The notes: a model not told the origin generated them from the letters alone. A stretch of 64,000 bases of DNA from Dasyornis broadbenti (GCA_013397935.1 VZRN01003168.1:558313-622312); one strand, 5' to 3'; positions 1 to 13,394 are shown, numbered from the stretch's first letter. Made by a program: numbers and translations.

Positions 1-877
1 TGGCTCGTTTGTGTCAATTTTGTGATTTATCTGCAGCATTGCTTCTTTTGGTTAATATTGTTATTTATCAGGCCTGTTGGAGATTTTTCATCTCTCAGCA
101 CCAGCCAGATCACATCCAGCAAGAGAGATAACATTTATAATCTGTGATGATGTGAGTGGAAGGAACCCAAATTCCTTTTTAAAACATGCCCAGTTGTCTT
201 AGCAATGGATAATTCCTCTGGTTGGTATCGTACCTTTTAATAACACCATTGCTTCAGAGCAGTTTCCTGGGGCAGAATGGTGCCATCCCATTTGGGGATA
301 TTTTTATTTCGACCTATGTATAAGAATATGTGCTAGGTTCGCTCCTTTTGGGCAGAAATGCTGAGTGGAATAAGCGTATGGTTTTAAAGGATGTACCCAG
401 GGTGCTTTGAAAAGAAAATGGTGGGCAGCTTTCACAAAACTGTGCTCCATCTTTCTCACCGTGGTGCCACATGTGGTGAGGATGTAGGGCTCAATTATCC
501 CTCAGGTGAATTTCTTGATATTTATCTGGGCCATGAGGTGTACAGGGGATAAGCTCTACTTGACATCTTTCTGGGGTTTTTTTTAGTAAATGGTCATTTC
601 CACATCACATATGACCCATTTTGGGTTGGATTGCTTCTGAGTAATCGACTGCCTCAATTGTTACGGCATTTAATTTGCTTGGCATTCCTTGTGAAGAAGT
701 GTATCCTCTTTTCCTTATCATCCCACTATCTGCAGGAAATACAAAATAGTCAGAGCATGTGCATAGGAAATGCCAATCCTAAAAGGCAAAAAAAATTCCA
801 GTTGATACATGAGTGAGGACAGGGAGGTGATGAATCTTGGGGCCATCCATGTATCATATTCAGCCTGATTCTGTTCG

Positions 878-1018
878 AATCATAGATAACAGAATGGTTT
901 GGGTTGGAAGAGACCTTAAAGCCCACCCAGTTCTAACCCTGTGCCATGGGCAGGGACACCTTCCGCTATCCCAGGTTGTTCCAAGCCCCATCCAACCTGG
1001 CCTTGGACTCTTCCAGGA
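878..1018 (-). repeat. CR1 LINE 3' end fragment
   Basis: AGAATGGTTTGGGTTGGAAGAGACC followed by GCCATGGGCAGGGACACCTT and TCCAACCTGGCCTTGGACTC, the reverse complement of a CR1 3' terminus. 5'-truncated. Confidence 0.9.
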
Positions 1019-2090
1019 GTTTTTAATGAGAAATCTGTATTCATTTACCAAAGTATCATCTCCTGGCATAGACAAGGCACCTACAATGATGAAAAAGGTC
1101 AGTTTCCATCCAGGATTGCCAGACCATGGACAGTTAAGGGAAAGCATTTGGTGTGACATCTAGAGGAGAAGTTGGAACATCTTCCGTGATGCATAAAGGA
1201 ACCCAAAAATGGCATTAAAACTCCTTTGTACTTAGCACGTGATAATTATCAGCCAACATGGCAGTGGGAGGACTGTGTCCGTAATTCCAGCTGCCATGAC
1301 AGGAGCTGGGGATGAGAAAGCACCTGCATCCATAAAAATAAGTTAATTCTATATACATAGACATTCTTATATACAGTGTATATGGGTGAAAGCAAACATA
1401 GCAAAGCCAGGGTACATCCGGAAATAAAAAAAGTTAAAGAAGGAGATGGAAATAAGGAGGAGGTGTTGCAGCCTTGTGTGCAGCAAGATTCCAGCTCTTC
1501 CTGGGTGCAGTGATCTGCTCCCAGGAAAGGTGTTCAAACAGCAGGATCTAAGCTGGAAGCATCGGCATTACAGACTCAGATGGCTTTGGAGGACAAGAGA
1601 AAGGTGTGTTTTCCTTTCCAAAACACAGAATATGTTCAGGGTTTTTAAGTTCTTTCATGGAAATATTTTGGTGCGTGACAACGACGTTTGGATTGGGAAC
1701 GCTGCTATTGTGTCTTGTAGGAATTTAGTTAAAAATGATCAGTGCATTTCCATTCAGGTATTTCCTGGGGTTTCCAAGGTGCAACTGACAGCAAGGTTTT
1801 TCTTGGGTTTAGTAGGGGAATATTTTATCCCTGTCTGTCCCCATCAATGCAATGACTCACCACTTTGTACCCAGTTCTTTCCTTGGCATCAAACACACAA
1901 CAGAAGTTGCCTCATTTGGGATAAACGCTTCTGTTTGAGACGCCAGATTTATCCTGTAATCTATATAAACTGCCCACATATGTGGCCTTCATTTTTTTTT
2001 AACAAAAAACCCAAACAAAAGAAACAAAACAAAAACAAAAAAAGTAAAAGAGAGAGAGAGAATCCTGCTAGTGGCAGCAGGATTGGCATA

Positions 2091-2233
2091 GAGTCATTGA
2101 ATCATTGAATGGTTTGGGTTAGAAAGCACCTTAAAGATCACCTCGTTCCAACCCCCCTGCCATGGGCAGGGACACCTTCACTCGATCAGGTTGCTCAGAT
2201 CCTGGCCTTGAACACTTCCAGGGATGGGGAAGG
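2091..2233 (-). repeat. CR1 LINE 3' end fragment
   Basis: Starts with the terminal ATTGAATC-type octamer repeat (CATTGAATCATTGAATGG), then the TTGGGTT, CCATGGGCAGGGACACC and CTTCCAGGGATGGGG blocks. Preceded by A-rich and GA-rich simple sequence. Confidence 0.9.
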
Positions 2234-5150
2234 AGATCAAACACACTCACATAAAGCTGGAGTGACTTTCCTGAACCGTGCAGGTGTGTTCCAGCTTTGC
2301 CTTGGTACAAGTGAAGTCCTGATTCAGCTTGGTCTTTTCACGACCCTGTGATTTTGTAAATAGCAGAGAACAATCCCCAGGGATACTCAGGGACACCACA
2401 GCAGGATGGCTCTCACGTTCCCAAAGGGGCCAAGTTTTGGGGTCACCTGGTGTCAAAAATCTCCAGGAATCTGGCCGCAGACTTCTGTGAGTGCTTTGGG
2501 AGCAGAAGCTTAACTTTTGTTTCCGAACTAAACTTACACTTGATTAATTTTTCACTTGGATCCAAGAGTTTTCTTCTGAGGAGGTTTTTGATGTGGTCGT
2601 TTCACTTTGCTGTGGTGTTTTAATGTGCTGGTGAGGCTGCTCCTCTTTCTCACCCAAATCAGCAGCAAACGCTGAGAATAGCTGAGGTGGGAGGAGAAGC
2701 TGAGTGAGAGGGGAGGCATTTTGGGGCTGATATGTCATGAACAGAAAGAACAGAAAGAGCGGCTGAGGCTTATGGTGATCTGTTCTGACTTGTGAATGGG
2801 ATTTGGACAAGGTTGTGCCCTACTTGCCCACGGAGAACAGAGACAAGTGCAGTTGTGGGAGTCACTGTTGCATGTCTTGAAGGACTGTGCACGTGTTGAG
2901 GGCTGGATTTACCCAGGTTTTCCCCTCCCACCCTTACAGTAACACTTGCTATTAATGTTTTGATTTACAGCACGGGTGAGATAGGAAAGACCGTGCATCC
3001 TCCAGCTTCCGTTTTCAGCTCCCCTGTCCCTCCTCCCCCTCGGGCCAGGGGAGTGTGTCAGGACAGCTACAGACATAGTTATTAAAACAATTAAAGCATT
3101 GTTTAAGTAAATGAAGATCTCCTGAAAGCAGCTCTTTTTCTCCCTGTCCCCCGCATCAAAGCAAGGTGATTCTCTGGAATGTATTTTGTGGTGAAACGGG
3201 AAAGGATGGTGCTTTTACCAAATCTCATCATTAGAAAATTCAGTTATACGGCTTCTGTCAGTTTTCCCAGTTCCTAGTCTTTGGCATTGTCCTTCTGCCT
3301 TATTTAAAGATCAGATTCAAACCCCACAGAAAGTAAATAAATATTTTGGTGCGTTTTGATTCAGTCTGTTTGTACTTAGGCAAAGCTGTAAACCCTCCTG
3401 TCCTCAGCTTATTTCTCCCTGTCTGCTGTACACCTCGTGTGGGTTCCAATGCACAAAAAACACCCATAAGCTGATCTCTGGATTTACTCAGCTTCTGGCA
3501 GGTGAGACCCCCCGTGTGGGAGCCATCCCCTCTTGTGTCAGAAGCTGGGATGCCACACAGACACCTCCACCTGAGCCAGCTGCCTGGCGTCCCTCAGCCG
3601 CGGGGAGAAAGAGGCATTTGAGGTCACCGGGCATTTGACCCATTTTAGTCAGCGACATGGAGATAATGGAAATTGAAAACCCAGCAGGTCTCTTTCTTTC
3701 TGCTGTTTGTGAAGGGGCTCTGGGGTGAACAGTCCACATGCAAATGTGTACGGAGTAGGTAGGAGAGTGAGTTTCTAAAGCGGGGTGTCAGAAATTGGTT
3801 TGTTTAGGTGAAGAGGAGAGGGGAGGGGCCTTCAGTGTGTCCCAGTTTGGGATTTTGTGAGTGTACCCGGGCAATCTGAGTGTGTGAGTGAGCTTTTCTC
3901 TGGCTCGTGCTGTGTGCAGGAGGAGGGACAGCACATTCCCTGGGCTCAGCACTGCTCAGCTGAGCTGGGACAGTGATGCTGAGGTGAAGCAAATGTCCTC
4001 TGCTTGTTCATGAGTTAGCTTTTCACAGTGTGAAGATAAACTCACAAAGCTTTGGCTTAAGCAGCCAAACGGTGATATTAAAAAACCCCAAACCAAACCA
4101 GAAACTACATAAAAAGTAAAACAACAACAACAACAAAAAAAACCCTTCATCAAAAAAACCTGATTCTCAACACTTTGGGCTAAAATTAATTTTCTCTGTG
4201 TTTTATATTCCATTTTTCCTCCCACTATTTGTTCTATATCCCTCCCAGTCAGGGAGGTAACTAAGGGCAAAAGCACAGAAAGAAACTGGTGGATAAATGA
4301 TAAAGTTGATGTGAATTAGTTGGTGAGTGGAGTGGGAAGATATGAAGAGGTGGAAAGTCTCCCAGGAACTGATCTGAAGCTCTGACGCTGAGAACAGGCC
4401 ACCAGACTATAAATGGGAAGAGGACTTCCAGCCTAACTGGAGCCAGAGCTTCTTTATTTAAATATAACTGTAGTTTTAAATTGAGTATTACTGAAGAGGA
4501 AATGTCATATCAGTGTTTATTATAGGAGGTGGCTGGAGTCCACATTCGTTGGGAGTAGGACGGACGTAGAAGTTGGAGTTGGGCTGGTGTTGATAAGAGA
4601 TGGCACAGATGTGGCACCTGAGATTGACGGAAACAACAATTGGGCGTGATTGTGGTGAAGCCATGACAGCAAAAATTGATGGAGCAGAGAATGAAGGCAG
4701 GAGCTGGAGATCTAACAGCTTCTGCTGTGCAAAAGAAATATTTCTGGTTTTAATGTATATTTATGTTATTTTATTTAGCAGAATAAAAATGAAGCTGCAA
4801 AGGTGTGGAAAGGGCTGAATTACCTCAGACATCCCTGCTGCTATTCGTTATAAAATGTGAGCTGGGCCAGGTGCTCACAGGGGCAGAGATTCCTGCAGAC
4901 TTCCTGGGAGGATTTCAGGCAAGGAGGAGGCAGCTGAGGGCTGTGGACCAGCGCTGGCCTCATGCTGTTGGGGTGCCTAAAATGAATTATCAGGCAGTTG
5001 GGCGCCTTTTTGCAGTTCCTGTTTCTTGATAGGAAATGTCCAGTGCTGCAGAGGAGTGAGGAGAAAACACTAATTCTCCTTAAATAACAGTGCAAGCTCT
5101 GAAGAAACATGGGACAATCCTAGATCAAAATTAGTTTCCTAAAATACACA

Positions 5151-5280
5151 GAGTCATAGAATGGTTTGGGTTGGAAGGGACCTTGAAGATCATCTCATTC
5201 CAACCTCCTGCCATGGGCAGGGACACCTTCCCCTAGACCGAGGTTACTCCAAGCCCCATCAAGCTTGTCCTTCCTTTTCA
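5151..5280 (-). repeat. CR1 LINE 3' end fragment
   Basis: GTCATAGAATGGTTTGGGTTGGAAGGGACC and CCATGGGCAGGGACACCTTC blocks, truncated after the CCAAGCCCCATCAAGCTTG block. Confidence 0.92.
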
Positions 5281-8200
5281 AAATCCTTTTTGTCACACAG
5301 AAATAAGGTGTGCATGTCCAGCGTGCACTCCAGTTATGATCTGAGGCCCCTGTGACAAATTGGCCCACTCTATTGAGGAGTGTGTGGTGACACCAAGCAC
5401 ACAAGAAGCTTCATTGCTGACAGATGGCCAGACAGACACATCAAGGATGATGTAGACACAGTCTGCTGGGTGGCAGAAGGGTGAGGGAAATGCTCTTTTC
5501 CAGCCCAACATTCCTGTAATCCAGGGTCCAAATACCCTGAGCAGATTTCTGGATTAAACAAAGACATTAAAAACCTCTACTGCTGAATGAGGTTCATCAA
5601 GGCATGGAAATGTGCCTGCAGAAGGAAGGATCTTCGTAAGTCTGTACCCCTCCTTGGGATTTTTTCTTTCTTTTTAAGAGAAAGAAAGTAAAATATAGGT
5701 GCAGATGCTGGCACTGGCAGGAAGTCAGTGCATTAAAAAACATCCTGGTACAAGATGGTGAAGTATTTAAGGAACACTCCACCTGTGTCATTAAAAAAAG
5801 CACCAGAAAACACCCAAAAAGCCATAGCAAGAAATCTGTGAACTAGTGTCAAATTCACGCAGAAATACAGAAATTGCTGTGCTTGTGAGCAAGAGGCTAA
5901 AGAAAAGGACATATTGTAGCTACGCTTCAGTTCAAGATATTTTTATTTCCCTCATTATATTGAAAAGCTCTTGAAAGAATTTTGTGTTCAGTGTTTGATA
6001 AACAGGGCTCTGCCACTTCTAATTTGGTCTGTGTTTGTTAGGAGACAATTAAAAACTGGAAATACAAGATAGTATTAAAAATAATAAATAAGTACAGTGG
6101 GGATAGTCACTTTGAAAATATTTATTTTGAGCTTGTGTGCCCCAGGTGTCAGAGAAACAAAGTGATACAGGAAAATAAATTAACCAGAAGATTGCCAGGA
6201 AAATAAGGAAGCAAAATTGACAAGTTGCTTTCAATAATATGGACTCAAAAAAATGCACAGAAAAAGGGAAAAGTTTTATAAAGGTGAGTAAACTGGATGG
6301 TTGGGCATTTTCCAACAGTACAAGTGAGAAAGATTGCTTTGTTTTAGGACCACACATGACAAAAATTCATTAACTATGAGGGAAAAAAGGAGTTTGACCT
6401 GGCTTCAGGGACAGGACCTGGAGGGGTTTAATCCAAGTAGAGATTTCGTGGGTCTGCTCTGCTTCCCTTTCCAGTTTGCACATATAAAAAGGGTTTCAAT
6501 TTAAAAGCCTTGCCAAGGTAGATAAATTCACATTGTCTACTGGGAAACAGAAGGCATTTCTGAGAGAGATTCTTCTTTTGGTGTAAGAATTTTTCTCCTC
6601 CTTGATGAGCAAATTGAAAAATGCTGAGGGGTGTTCCTGTGCACTGGACCCTTTTTCCATTTCTAAGCACATTTCAGAGTGGATGGTTTTGGTGTGGGGT
6701 CCTCACCCAGCTGTTTTTCCCCGTCTTTCAAAGCTGTCATCACTGTTAGAAATGAATGGATCTGCTCCCGGATCAAACCCTAAAATCTGGGTTTTTCTCA
6801 CTTAATATCTGAGCATCAGTGGCCTTGGCCATCTTTGTGTAATCACAGCGCAAAACAGCAGTTCCAGGATGGGTTTGGCTTTATTTAAAATATCCTCTTT
6901 AGAACGGGGTGATGCATCCCTACAAATGTTTACACCTCTGTGCTGGATATTCTGGAAGCTGGGGTGGAAACCCATACGTGCAGTGCAGTTGTCTCTGTAC
7001 ATTCATGTGAATCCACCCTTAATCTCCTCACAGGCAGCCTGGCTGTGATTTCCCAGCCTCTTTATCCCATCCAAAGTGCAGTTGCTGCACACCACCCCCA
7101 CACAGCATCACCATTCCTGCTTAGGACAGGCCCCTGCATCCCTGCCGGGCCAGTCAGACCAGGGAATGGATGCAGCTGCAAACTGGCTGGTCAAGCAGGG
7201 ATAAGAGAGGTTGCTTTTAGAGAAATCTGCTCTAAAGAGACAGCAGGCTGTGCTGGAAGAGATTGGGAAGCTGCAGTGTGACGTGGGGAGAAAAGCTGAA
7301 CCACGTCCTTGGGCACAGCCTGTGTTTAGCTCAGATTGAAGCAATTGTTATGAGGATAGCAAAGGATAGCAAAGTACAAGTTCCCTGGTTTTAAGACCCA
7401 GCTATAAATGTATCTGCTAGAAAGGCTGAGGATTCCATCCCGGCGTCCATTATGCAATGACTACTGGCATTCCCAGCAGCTTTTTCCTGCAATACCACCA
7501 ACCCTTCCACAGCTGTAAATCTGTTCACCTGTGTTAACTCCACTGTGGCTTAGTCATGTTTAAGATCCGAAAATAGACCTGAGGCTCTGGTCTTGCCTTG
7601 TGCACCACAAATGCAACAAAAGAAAACCCCTGAGCTCAGCAGAGTCCAGACAGTGCTTGCAGGCTGTGCATGGGAGTCAGGTCCTGTTACCAATACACAC
7701 AACTTGCTCCAAAAGCAGCATCACAAGGGTTTTTAAGAGAAATGCCCATCTCTGTGCCTGCCACTGGTCCTGGAAAAGCCTCATTTCCAGAGGGCAAAGT
7801 AATGCTTTGCCCGAGCCCTCTGCATCTGCAAGTGACGGGAAAGGGTTTGTGTGGGAAGCATCGCCTCTGTTTTGAGATCAAGTGGTTCCATGAAATTCTG
7901 GGAGGCTCTTTTGTTGTGTGGAGTCTGGTATTGTCCCGGTCCCATCAGAGACTGCTGGTCCTGTGTTGCCTTCCCTTCTCCCTCCACTGCCTTTGGGAGA
8001 TGTTGAGGATGGGGTGGCTGGTTACGGAGACAGGGAAAGTTAAATGGTTCTGCAGATTCCCCTCCTTTTCCTCCTCCTCTGATCCACATCCTTGTGAAAG
8101 GAAAGTGTAAGAAGTGTTGGGTGGCACCCAGAGGGGTTCTGAACTTCCTCCTTCATGAACAGGCTGGTTTGATCTCCTTTGAAATAACAACTGATTTGGG

Positions 8201-9837
8201 CACACAAAATGAGTCCCTCAGGGGAGTTATTTACATCCCCATTCCCTACTGTTTGGTCTGTGGGATATGAGGAGTCAGGGCACAGAGAGAGAGACTTCAG
8301 CCATCGCTGCTGGTGTTCGGTGTTGCTCTAGAAATCTGCAGGGCCTTGAGGTGTGTTATGCTCATGTGCAGGTCTCCACCAGCCTTACAAACAGATCTCT
8401 GCAGGGTCAGGACCTGCCTTTTTCGCTGAGAGATGCATTGGAAAGGGGGTGAAAGAAAGTTCATACCCTTCAGCTGTAACTCCTGGATCCTTTCTTTCTT
8501 GGTGATGCTGATCTGGAGATTATGAACTCATTTTGCAAGCACAGTTTGGAGAGAGAGCTGGAAATGTTCCCTCTGACCTCAAGAAAATGAGAGTTTGATG
8601 ACATTAGGAAAGCAGTATCTCAAACCCAGAAATATTTCCCTTTTCAGTTGGCTCTTATTCAGTAAATTACCATCTTTAGTGTGTCATACTTGCATCCATT
8701 TTCAGTCAGTGAAAGGCAAAAGCACAAATCCCACCACAGCCAGCTGTCCTCCATCCAGATCTTCCGCTTGCTGGGACCAGGAGCTCGTTTCTTCCTCTCT
8801 ACTTAACCACAATTAATTAAGCATATTAAGGAGTTTATTACTTCCTAATATCATCTGGGAATGATTTCCATATGTTGCATTATTCTCCAGAGTGGGCAAA
8901 GTGCTAGCAAAGTGGGGTGCAGCATTGCTGAACTTCAATTACGCCGTACTGAATGTTTTTCTGGAGGAGAGGTTGCAGGTGGCCTCTTACAGAAAGCTGA
9001 ATTTCATCTTTAGTTTTCGGATACCTCATGGTATCCTTTCCACTGGGAAATTAAGCAGACACTCTCCATATCCACTGCAGCTGTTTCTGGTGTTAAATTA
9101 AACTGCTGCTATTACAGCGAGCCGTGCTGGAGCTGAGTTGTGTTGTTCCTTAATTGTTTACGGCTGTGGATGCCAGCCAAGTGGCAGTCCTGTAGTGGCA
9201 AACGCTGGAAATCTGACCTGGAAAACAGATGTTTGGGCCAAAGCCAAGGTGGTTGCAGGAAAGGCAGTGGGAGAGAAGCAGGAAACCAGTTATCTGTCTG
9301 ATTTATCGGGCAGGGTAAAGAAATCCACCCCAGGGCAGAGTGCTCACACGAGGCTGGTACAGCGGTAAACTCTGGTTTTAGCAAGCTTGAGCCAGCTCTT
9401 TCAAGGCTTTTAAGGGCAGCTGTTGGTTTATCAGTGCTAAATCACAGTGTGCCAAACCCAAGTGCTTTGCAGCTGGTGGAAAATTGTCCCCTGTTTGCTG
9501 GAGGGTGCAGAGCGTCTCCTGCAATAAACTGGTTTATGTGAACTCCCAGCACAAGTTTTTTAGATTTGCTACGTTGAAGGGATCTACTGGAATTTCAGTG
9601 GCTTGAGGAATCTGATCAAAACCAGATCTTACAGTGAAGGCGCTTCATGTGAACAGATCATCCCCAGGAATTCCCATTTGCTCTCGAAGGGAAATCTCAC
9701 ACTGGTGGTTCCAGCTCAGGATCTGAGGGTGCCAGGTCCTCCCTGTTCCTCTCTCGGGAGCCCAGGTGACTGCCTGACATGGGGATGCAGATGCTGTAGA
9801 CTTCTGGGTCTTGGTGAGACCCATTCCGCTGTGTCTT

Positions 9838-10015
9838 CACAGAACCACAGGCTGCTTGGGCTTTGAAGTGACCTCTTCTTGTCCCTCTCTCCTGTCCAAG
9901 CAGGGACACCAGGAGCCAATTTGTCCTGGATCATGCCCAGATGACTTTTGAATACTTCAGGAATTAAGATTCCACAACGTCTCTGGGGTACCTGATCTGG
10001 AAGTGCTTGATCGCA
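9838..10015 (-). repeat. Diverged CR1 LINE fragment
   Basis: CACAGAACCACAGGCTGCTTGGGC, then GCAGGGACACCAGGAGC, CCAGATGACTTTTGAATA and CCACAACGTCTCTGGGGTACCTG, in CR1 order but diverged. Confidence 0.75.
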
Positions 10016-10167
10016 CAGAACCAAAATGAACATTGCACTGGAGGGAAGAACCATCTAGCATTTAAGATTAAGGAAAGTCTTAAGTGTCACTGTTCAGGGG
10101 GCCAGTCCACAGACCTGAACAGGTGTCTGGTAGCACATCCAAGCAGTGATTTTTGGAGTAGTGATAT

Positions 10168-10205
10168 GAGTATTTAGTATAATATTTAGTATATTTAGTA
10201 TTTAG
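10168..10205. repeat. Short TATTTAGTA tandem tract
   Basis: Four near-identical copies of an ATTTAGTAT-like unit in succession (AGTATTTAGTATAATATTTAGTATATTTAGTATTTAG). Confidence 0.85.
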
Positions 10206-12550
10206 CAGGACAAGATGCTTTCACAGTTCTAACTGTGTTGTGAATACATTGATTTAATTGAAGTGATGAATTCTGGCTCACACTTTTAGCCCTAATTTTA
10301 TTTCTTTAGTACCCGAGCCAATGGTGTGACCACATTTTATTGCTGAGGAGCCATCAAAAAAGCTTTGGATTCTTTTAGCATAACTTGTGTTCTTAGATGC
10401 CCAGCATATTGACTAAGAATTCTGACTGGCACTCTGAGCTTTTAAAAGGTGAACTTTGAAAGTCCTGGTAAGGGAATGCTTAACCCCCTGCACTTCCTCT
10501 TCCTCCTGCCTGTGGAACAACAGGTTCCACAAGCCAGAGGTGTAGGAATTGGGGATTTGGAGGAGGATGACAATCTTCTCTAGCCCAGCAGTGAGCAGAA
10601 TTGGTGGAGTGTGGTAGAGGCAGAGAGGACATTTCTGTTCACACACAGAGGGCACAATGAAGATGTTTTGGCTGTTGGCTTTAGTCCTTGGCCATCTTTT
10701 GCTTTCCACACTGATGCTACAGAACATGCAATTCCTTGGATTTCTGTTCTGCTGCCAAAGACCCTTTGATTTGTTTTTCCTTTTATCTTTAGAATGAGTA
10801 GGCTTCTTATTTTTTGAAACAAAGGAAATGTCTATATAATAATAAATGTCTGCATCACGCAGAGAGTGAAAATATATATACATACATTTCTTACTGCTGA
10901 AGAGACTTTTCCCTTTGAATTTGATCAGATTTCTCTGCTTCTGACAGTTGAGGCAGACATTTTAGCCTTTTCTAGCCATGGGGCACTCATAAACCACTCA
11001 CTGTACTTCTGTGCAGTGCCACAGGTCTGTGCTTGAGGATCTATTGAAATGCAAGCGGCTCTCCAAAGCAGATTCATCAGGCACTTGGCTAATGTGAAAC
11101 ATCCTTCAGAGGTGTTGCCCTCGTCCAGAGGAGAACAGGATCATCCTAATTTCCTATATCCAGCTCCAGCTGGTGCTTTGCCTTCCCCACCAGCTTCTGG
11201 GAATTTGCTGATGTTTCTGGGAAGTGTTGATGTTTTCCTGGTTGAGGGTAATGCCACATGCAGAGGTCCATGACCTGTGCATTCCCAGGGATACACAGCA
11301 GACATGAGTCACAGGATATTTTTCTCTTTCTCTGCTCCATCCTGTCTTCCCCAGAAACCTGATGGTTTTCTTCTCTTTTAAGTGCAGTATCCAAGCAGGT
11401 TTGGGACTTTTTGCTGTTTTCCTGAAAACTCAGCCCAGTTGTTGGCTAATGCACCCTGGAGCTCAAATGGGAAGGAGAGTCTTCAGATACTGTTTGTTGT
11501 ATAAATTGAACTTATGTAGCGTAGAAAATTTAGGGAAACCTCCTGGGAAGGCAAAATCTCTGTCAGAGAACACAGGCAGTCGGCCTCATGAGCCATCTGT
11601 GTCGGAAAATGTTGCAATGTGAGTGCTCAGTGCTTGTGAATATTCGGCCAGAAGAGTTGCTGTTCCAGTCCCAGCACTAACTGCAGCTGTTTGTTTTATA
11701 AAACAGGAGGAAGGAGAAGATCTCATCAGATCCAGGATAGAAGTGGAACAGCAGCCTGCTGTGACCTGGCCGTGCACTGACAGGAAGATGTTCTGGGTTT
11801 TGTGATTGCCCCAGACTTTTGTACAAGGGGCTGATGGAAACTCATCGCTCCACACTGCTGGGGAAGAGAGAAGACACTCAAGCAAAGGGCTACATCTTGG
11901 CTCTTCAAGTTTTCCCCTCTCCTTGATGGTCTTGGCTCCTGTCTCCTTGAAAGAGAGGCTGGTTTTAAAGTCAGAGGAGCTCCAGCCAGAGGAGCAGTTA
12001 TCCTCATTCCTTCAGCTGAGAAGATCCTTTCCATGTTGTCACAGCTGTGATGAAAAGAGAAGCCAGTCTTAGAGACTGAACTTACCCATCAGGAAGATAC
12101 CATTCACAGGTAAGAAAATGCTATTCCCACCAAAGAATCCGGAACTTCTTTCTTGTGAGGCTACAGAAGCCCCCTTCAGATAGAGCATTTTTTGTGTGTA
12201 AAATGGAGAAGAGGCTTGGCTGCATCCCACACCACGAGTCATTCAACCTTTTGCTGTTGTGCTTGAACAGCGTGTCATTGTCAATATATTTGACAGATAA
12301 CAGCTGGTGATAGCACTGATGTCTTTCAACTCTGGTGGTCCAAGCCAGACATCTGCAGCTGAGTTCAAAGTGCCTCTTTCTTCCCATTGACTGGAAGAGA
12401 AGCCAGGAACGACAAGCTCAGATGGTGAGACAAAAGTTGGGTGGTAAATCTCAGTTTTGGGTCCAGATGGCACAATGATGGGCACTAATTAATAATTTCT
12501 GGTTTCACTAGATCTTCTTTCTGAAAGCTTTGAAAGAGCTTGCCAAGAAA

Positions 12551-12613
12551 GTTTTGTAGTGTTTCAACCCAAAGGTTTTGTAGTGTTTCAACCCAAAGGT
12601 TTTGTAGTGTTTC
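12551..12613. repeat. 24-bp tandem repeat, 2.6 copies
   Basis: Unit GTTTTGTAGTGTTTCAACCC plus AAAG occurs identically at 12551-12574 and 12575-12598, with 15 more bases at 12599-12613. Perfect identity suggests a recent slippage duplication. Confidence 0.95.
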
Positions 12614-12984
12614 CTGGCATCTTGATTTTATTTGTTTCTGTTTTCAGCTGCTTAAAATAATCCTGAGGTAAGCTTTTTTTGGTGGGGGTTTTAGTTTCAC
12701 TGTCTATACAGTATGGTTCATATGAGCTGAATTTTCTCTTTATAGCTTCACTTGTGAATATGGTTCAGCACCCAGGAATGCCTGAGATCCTTTCCATGCT
12801 GTGTATAAATAGCACTCAGTTATTTCACAGTTTCATGTTCAGCTTGGAGGCTTCCAAGAGTATTCCCAAACCCTTCTCTATGCCCATAGCGTTCAGGTTC
12901 TTGATGTGACTCAACAGAAATTACAGCAGAGGTTTATCCCAAGCCAAGAAAGCTCTGATGTGACTCCTGTGCATTGTTGTCCTC

Positions 12985-13200
12985 ATTCCCGACGGTCGGC
13001 GTGAGGTCATCAGCGCTCAGAGCTGCTCTTGTGGGTTTTTCCAGTCCTGGGATGAGTTCAGCTCCGTGGTTAAGCCCACAGCTGAGTTTCACTACCTTGG
13101 GCACGTCCAGCAGCGCCGGGTCAGTCCGTGGCAGGAAGTCAGAGAGGCTCCAGCTGGATGGATAACTAGCGGCCGGCGCCCCGCTGTCCGACGGAGATAA
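12985..13200. promoter_or_regulatory. CpG-enriched patch before exon 2, candidate alternative promoter
   Basis: I count about 16 CpG dinucleotides in roughly 215 bases, including AGCGGCCGGCGCCCCGCTGT near 13168, in a window where most 200-base stretches have only a few. It ends about 70 bases upstream of the exon 2 acceptor. It has GATAAC and GATAAG motifs near 13162 and 13195. The promoter role is inference; it could also be an old unrecognised exon or simply a GC-rich patch. Confidence 0.3.
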
Positions 13201-13268
13201 GGGGCTGGTTAAAACCAGGGGAATTTTTAGACTCTCTGCCGAGTGTCCCTGTCTTTTGTTTGGCACAG

Positions 13269-13394
13269 GACCTGTCATGTCTCCCTTCCTGCGTATTGGT
13301 TTGTCCAACTATGACAGTGGCCCTTACCTGCCGTCCCAGGGGGAGGTGATTAACCCCTACTGCGCCGTGATGGTTAAAGAAGCCGTGGAGTCAG
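13269..13394 (+). CDS. PRKCQ: PRKCQ exon 2, first coding exon (aa 1-39, 8 nt 5'UTR)
   Basis: The acceptor is a TTTGTTTGGCACAG tract ending at 13268 and the donor G|GTAAGT is at 13395. Eight untranslated bases precede the ATG at 13277. The exon encodes the first strand region of the C2 domain, beginning MSPFLRIGLSNYDSG and ending NPYCAVMVKEAVES. It ends in phase 1, with the G of Glu40. Human theta has several cysteines around residues 14-20 (from memory) that are not present here (SGPYLPSQ instead). Confidence 0.96.

Larger units (their letters stand above)
1..13268. other. 5' flank or intron 1 of PRKCQ, no coding exon seen
   Basis: No open frame here has family resemblance or splice-consistent structure. 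It holds four CR1 fragments, an A-rich/GA simple tract at 1990-2060, a (CAA)n tract near 4120, a TATTTAGTA tandem at 10168-10205, a 24-bp tandem repeat at 12551-12613 and a CpG-enriched patch at 12985-13200. Mammalian PRKCQ has a non-coding first exon. I cannot locate it, so the promoter may be here or further upstream. Confidence 0.6.

Noticed and set aside
1446..2108. 220-codon plus-strand open frame
   Set aside because: It has no recognisable domain, passes through A-rich and GA-rich simple sequence and ends inside a CR1 fragment.
10413..10883. 156-codon minus-strand open frame
   Set aside because: Low-complexity Lys/Ser-rich start and no family resemblance; no supporting splice sites or promoter.
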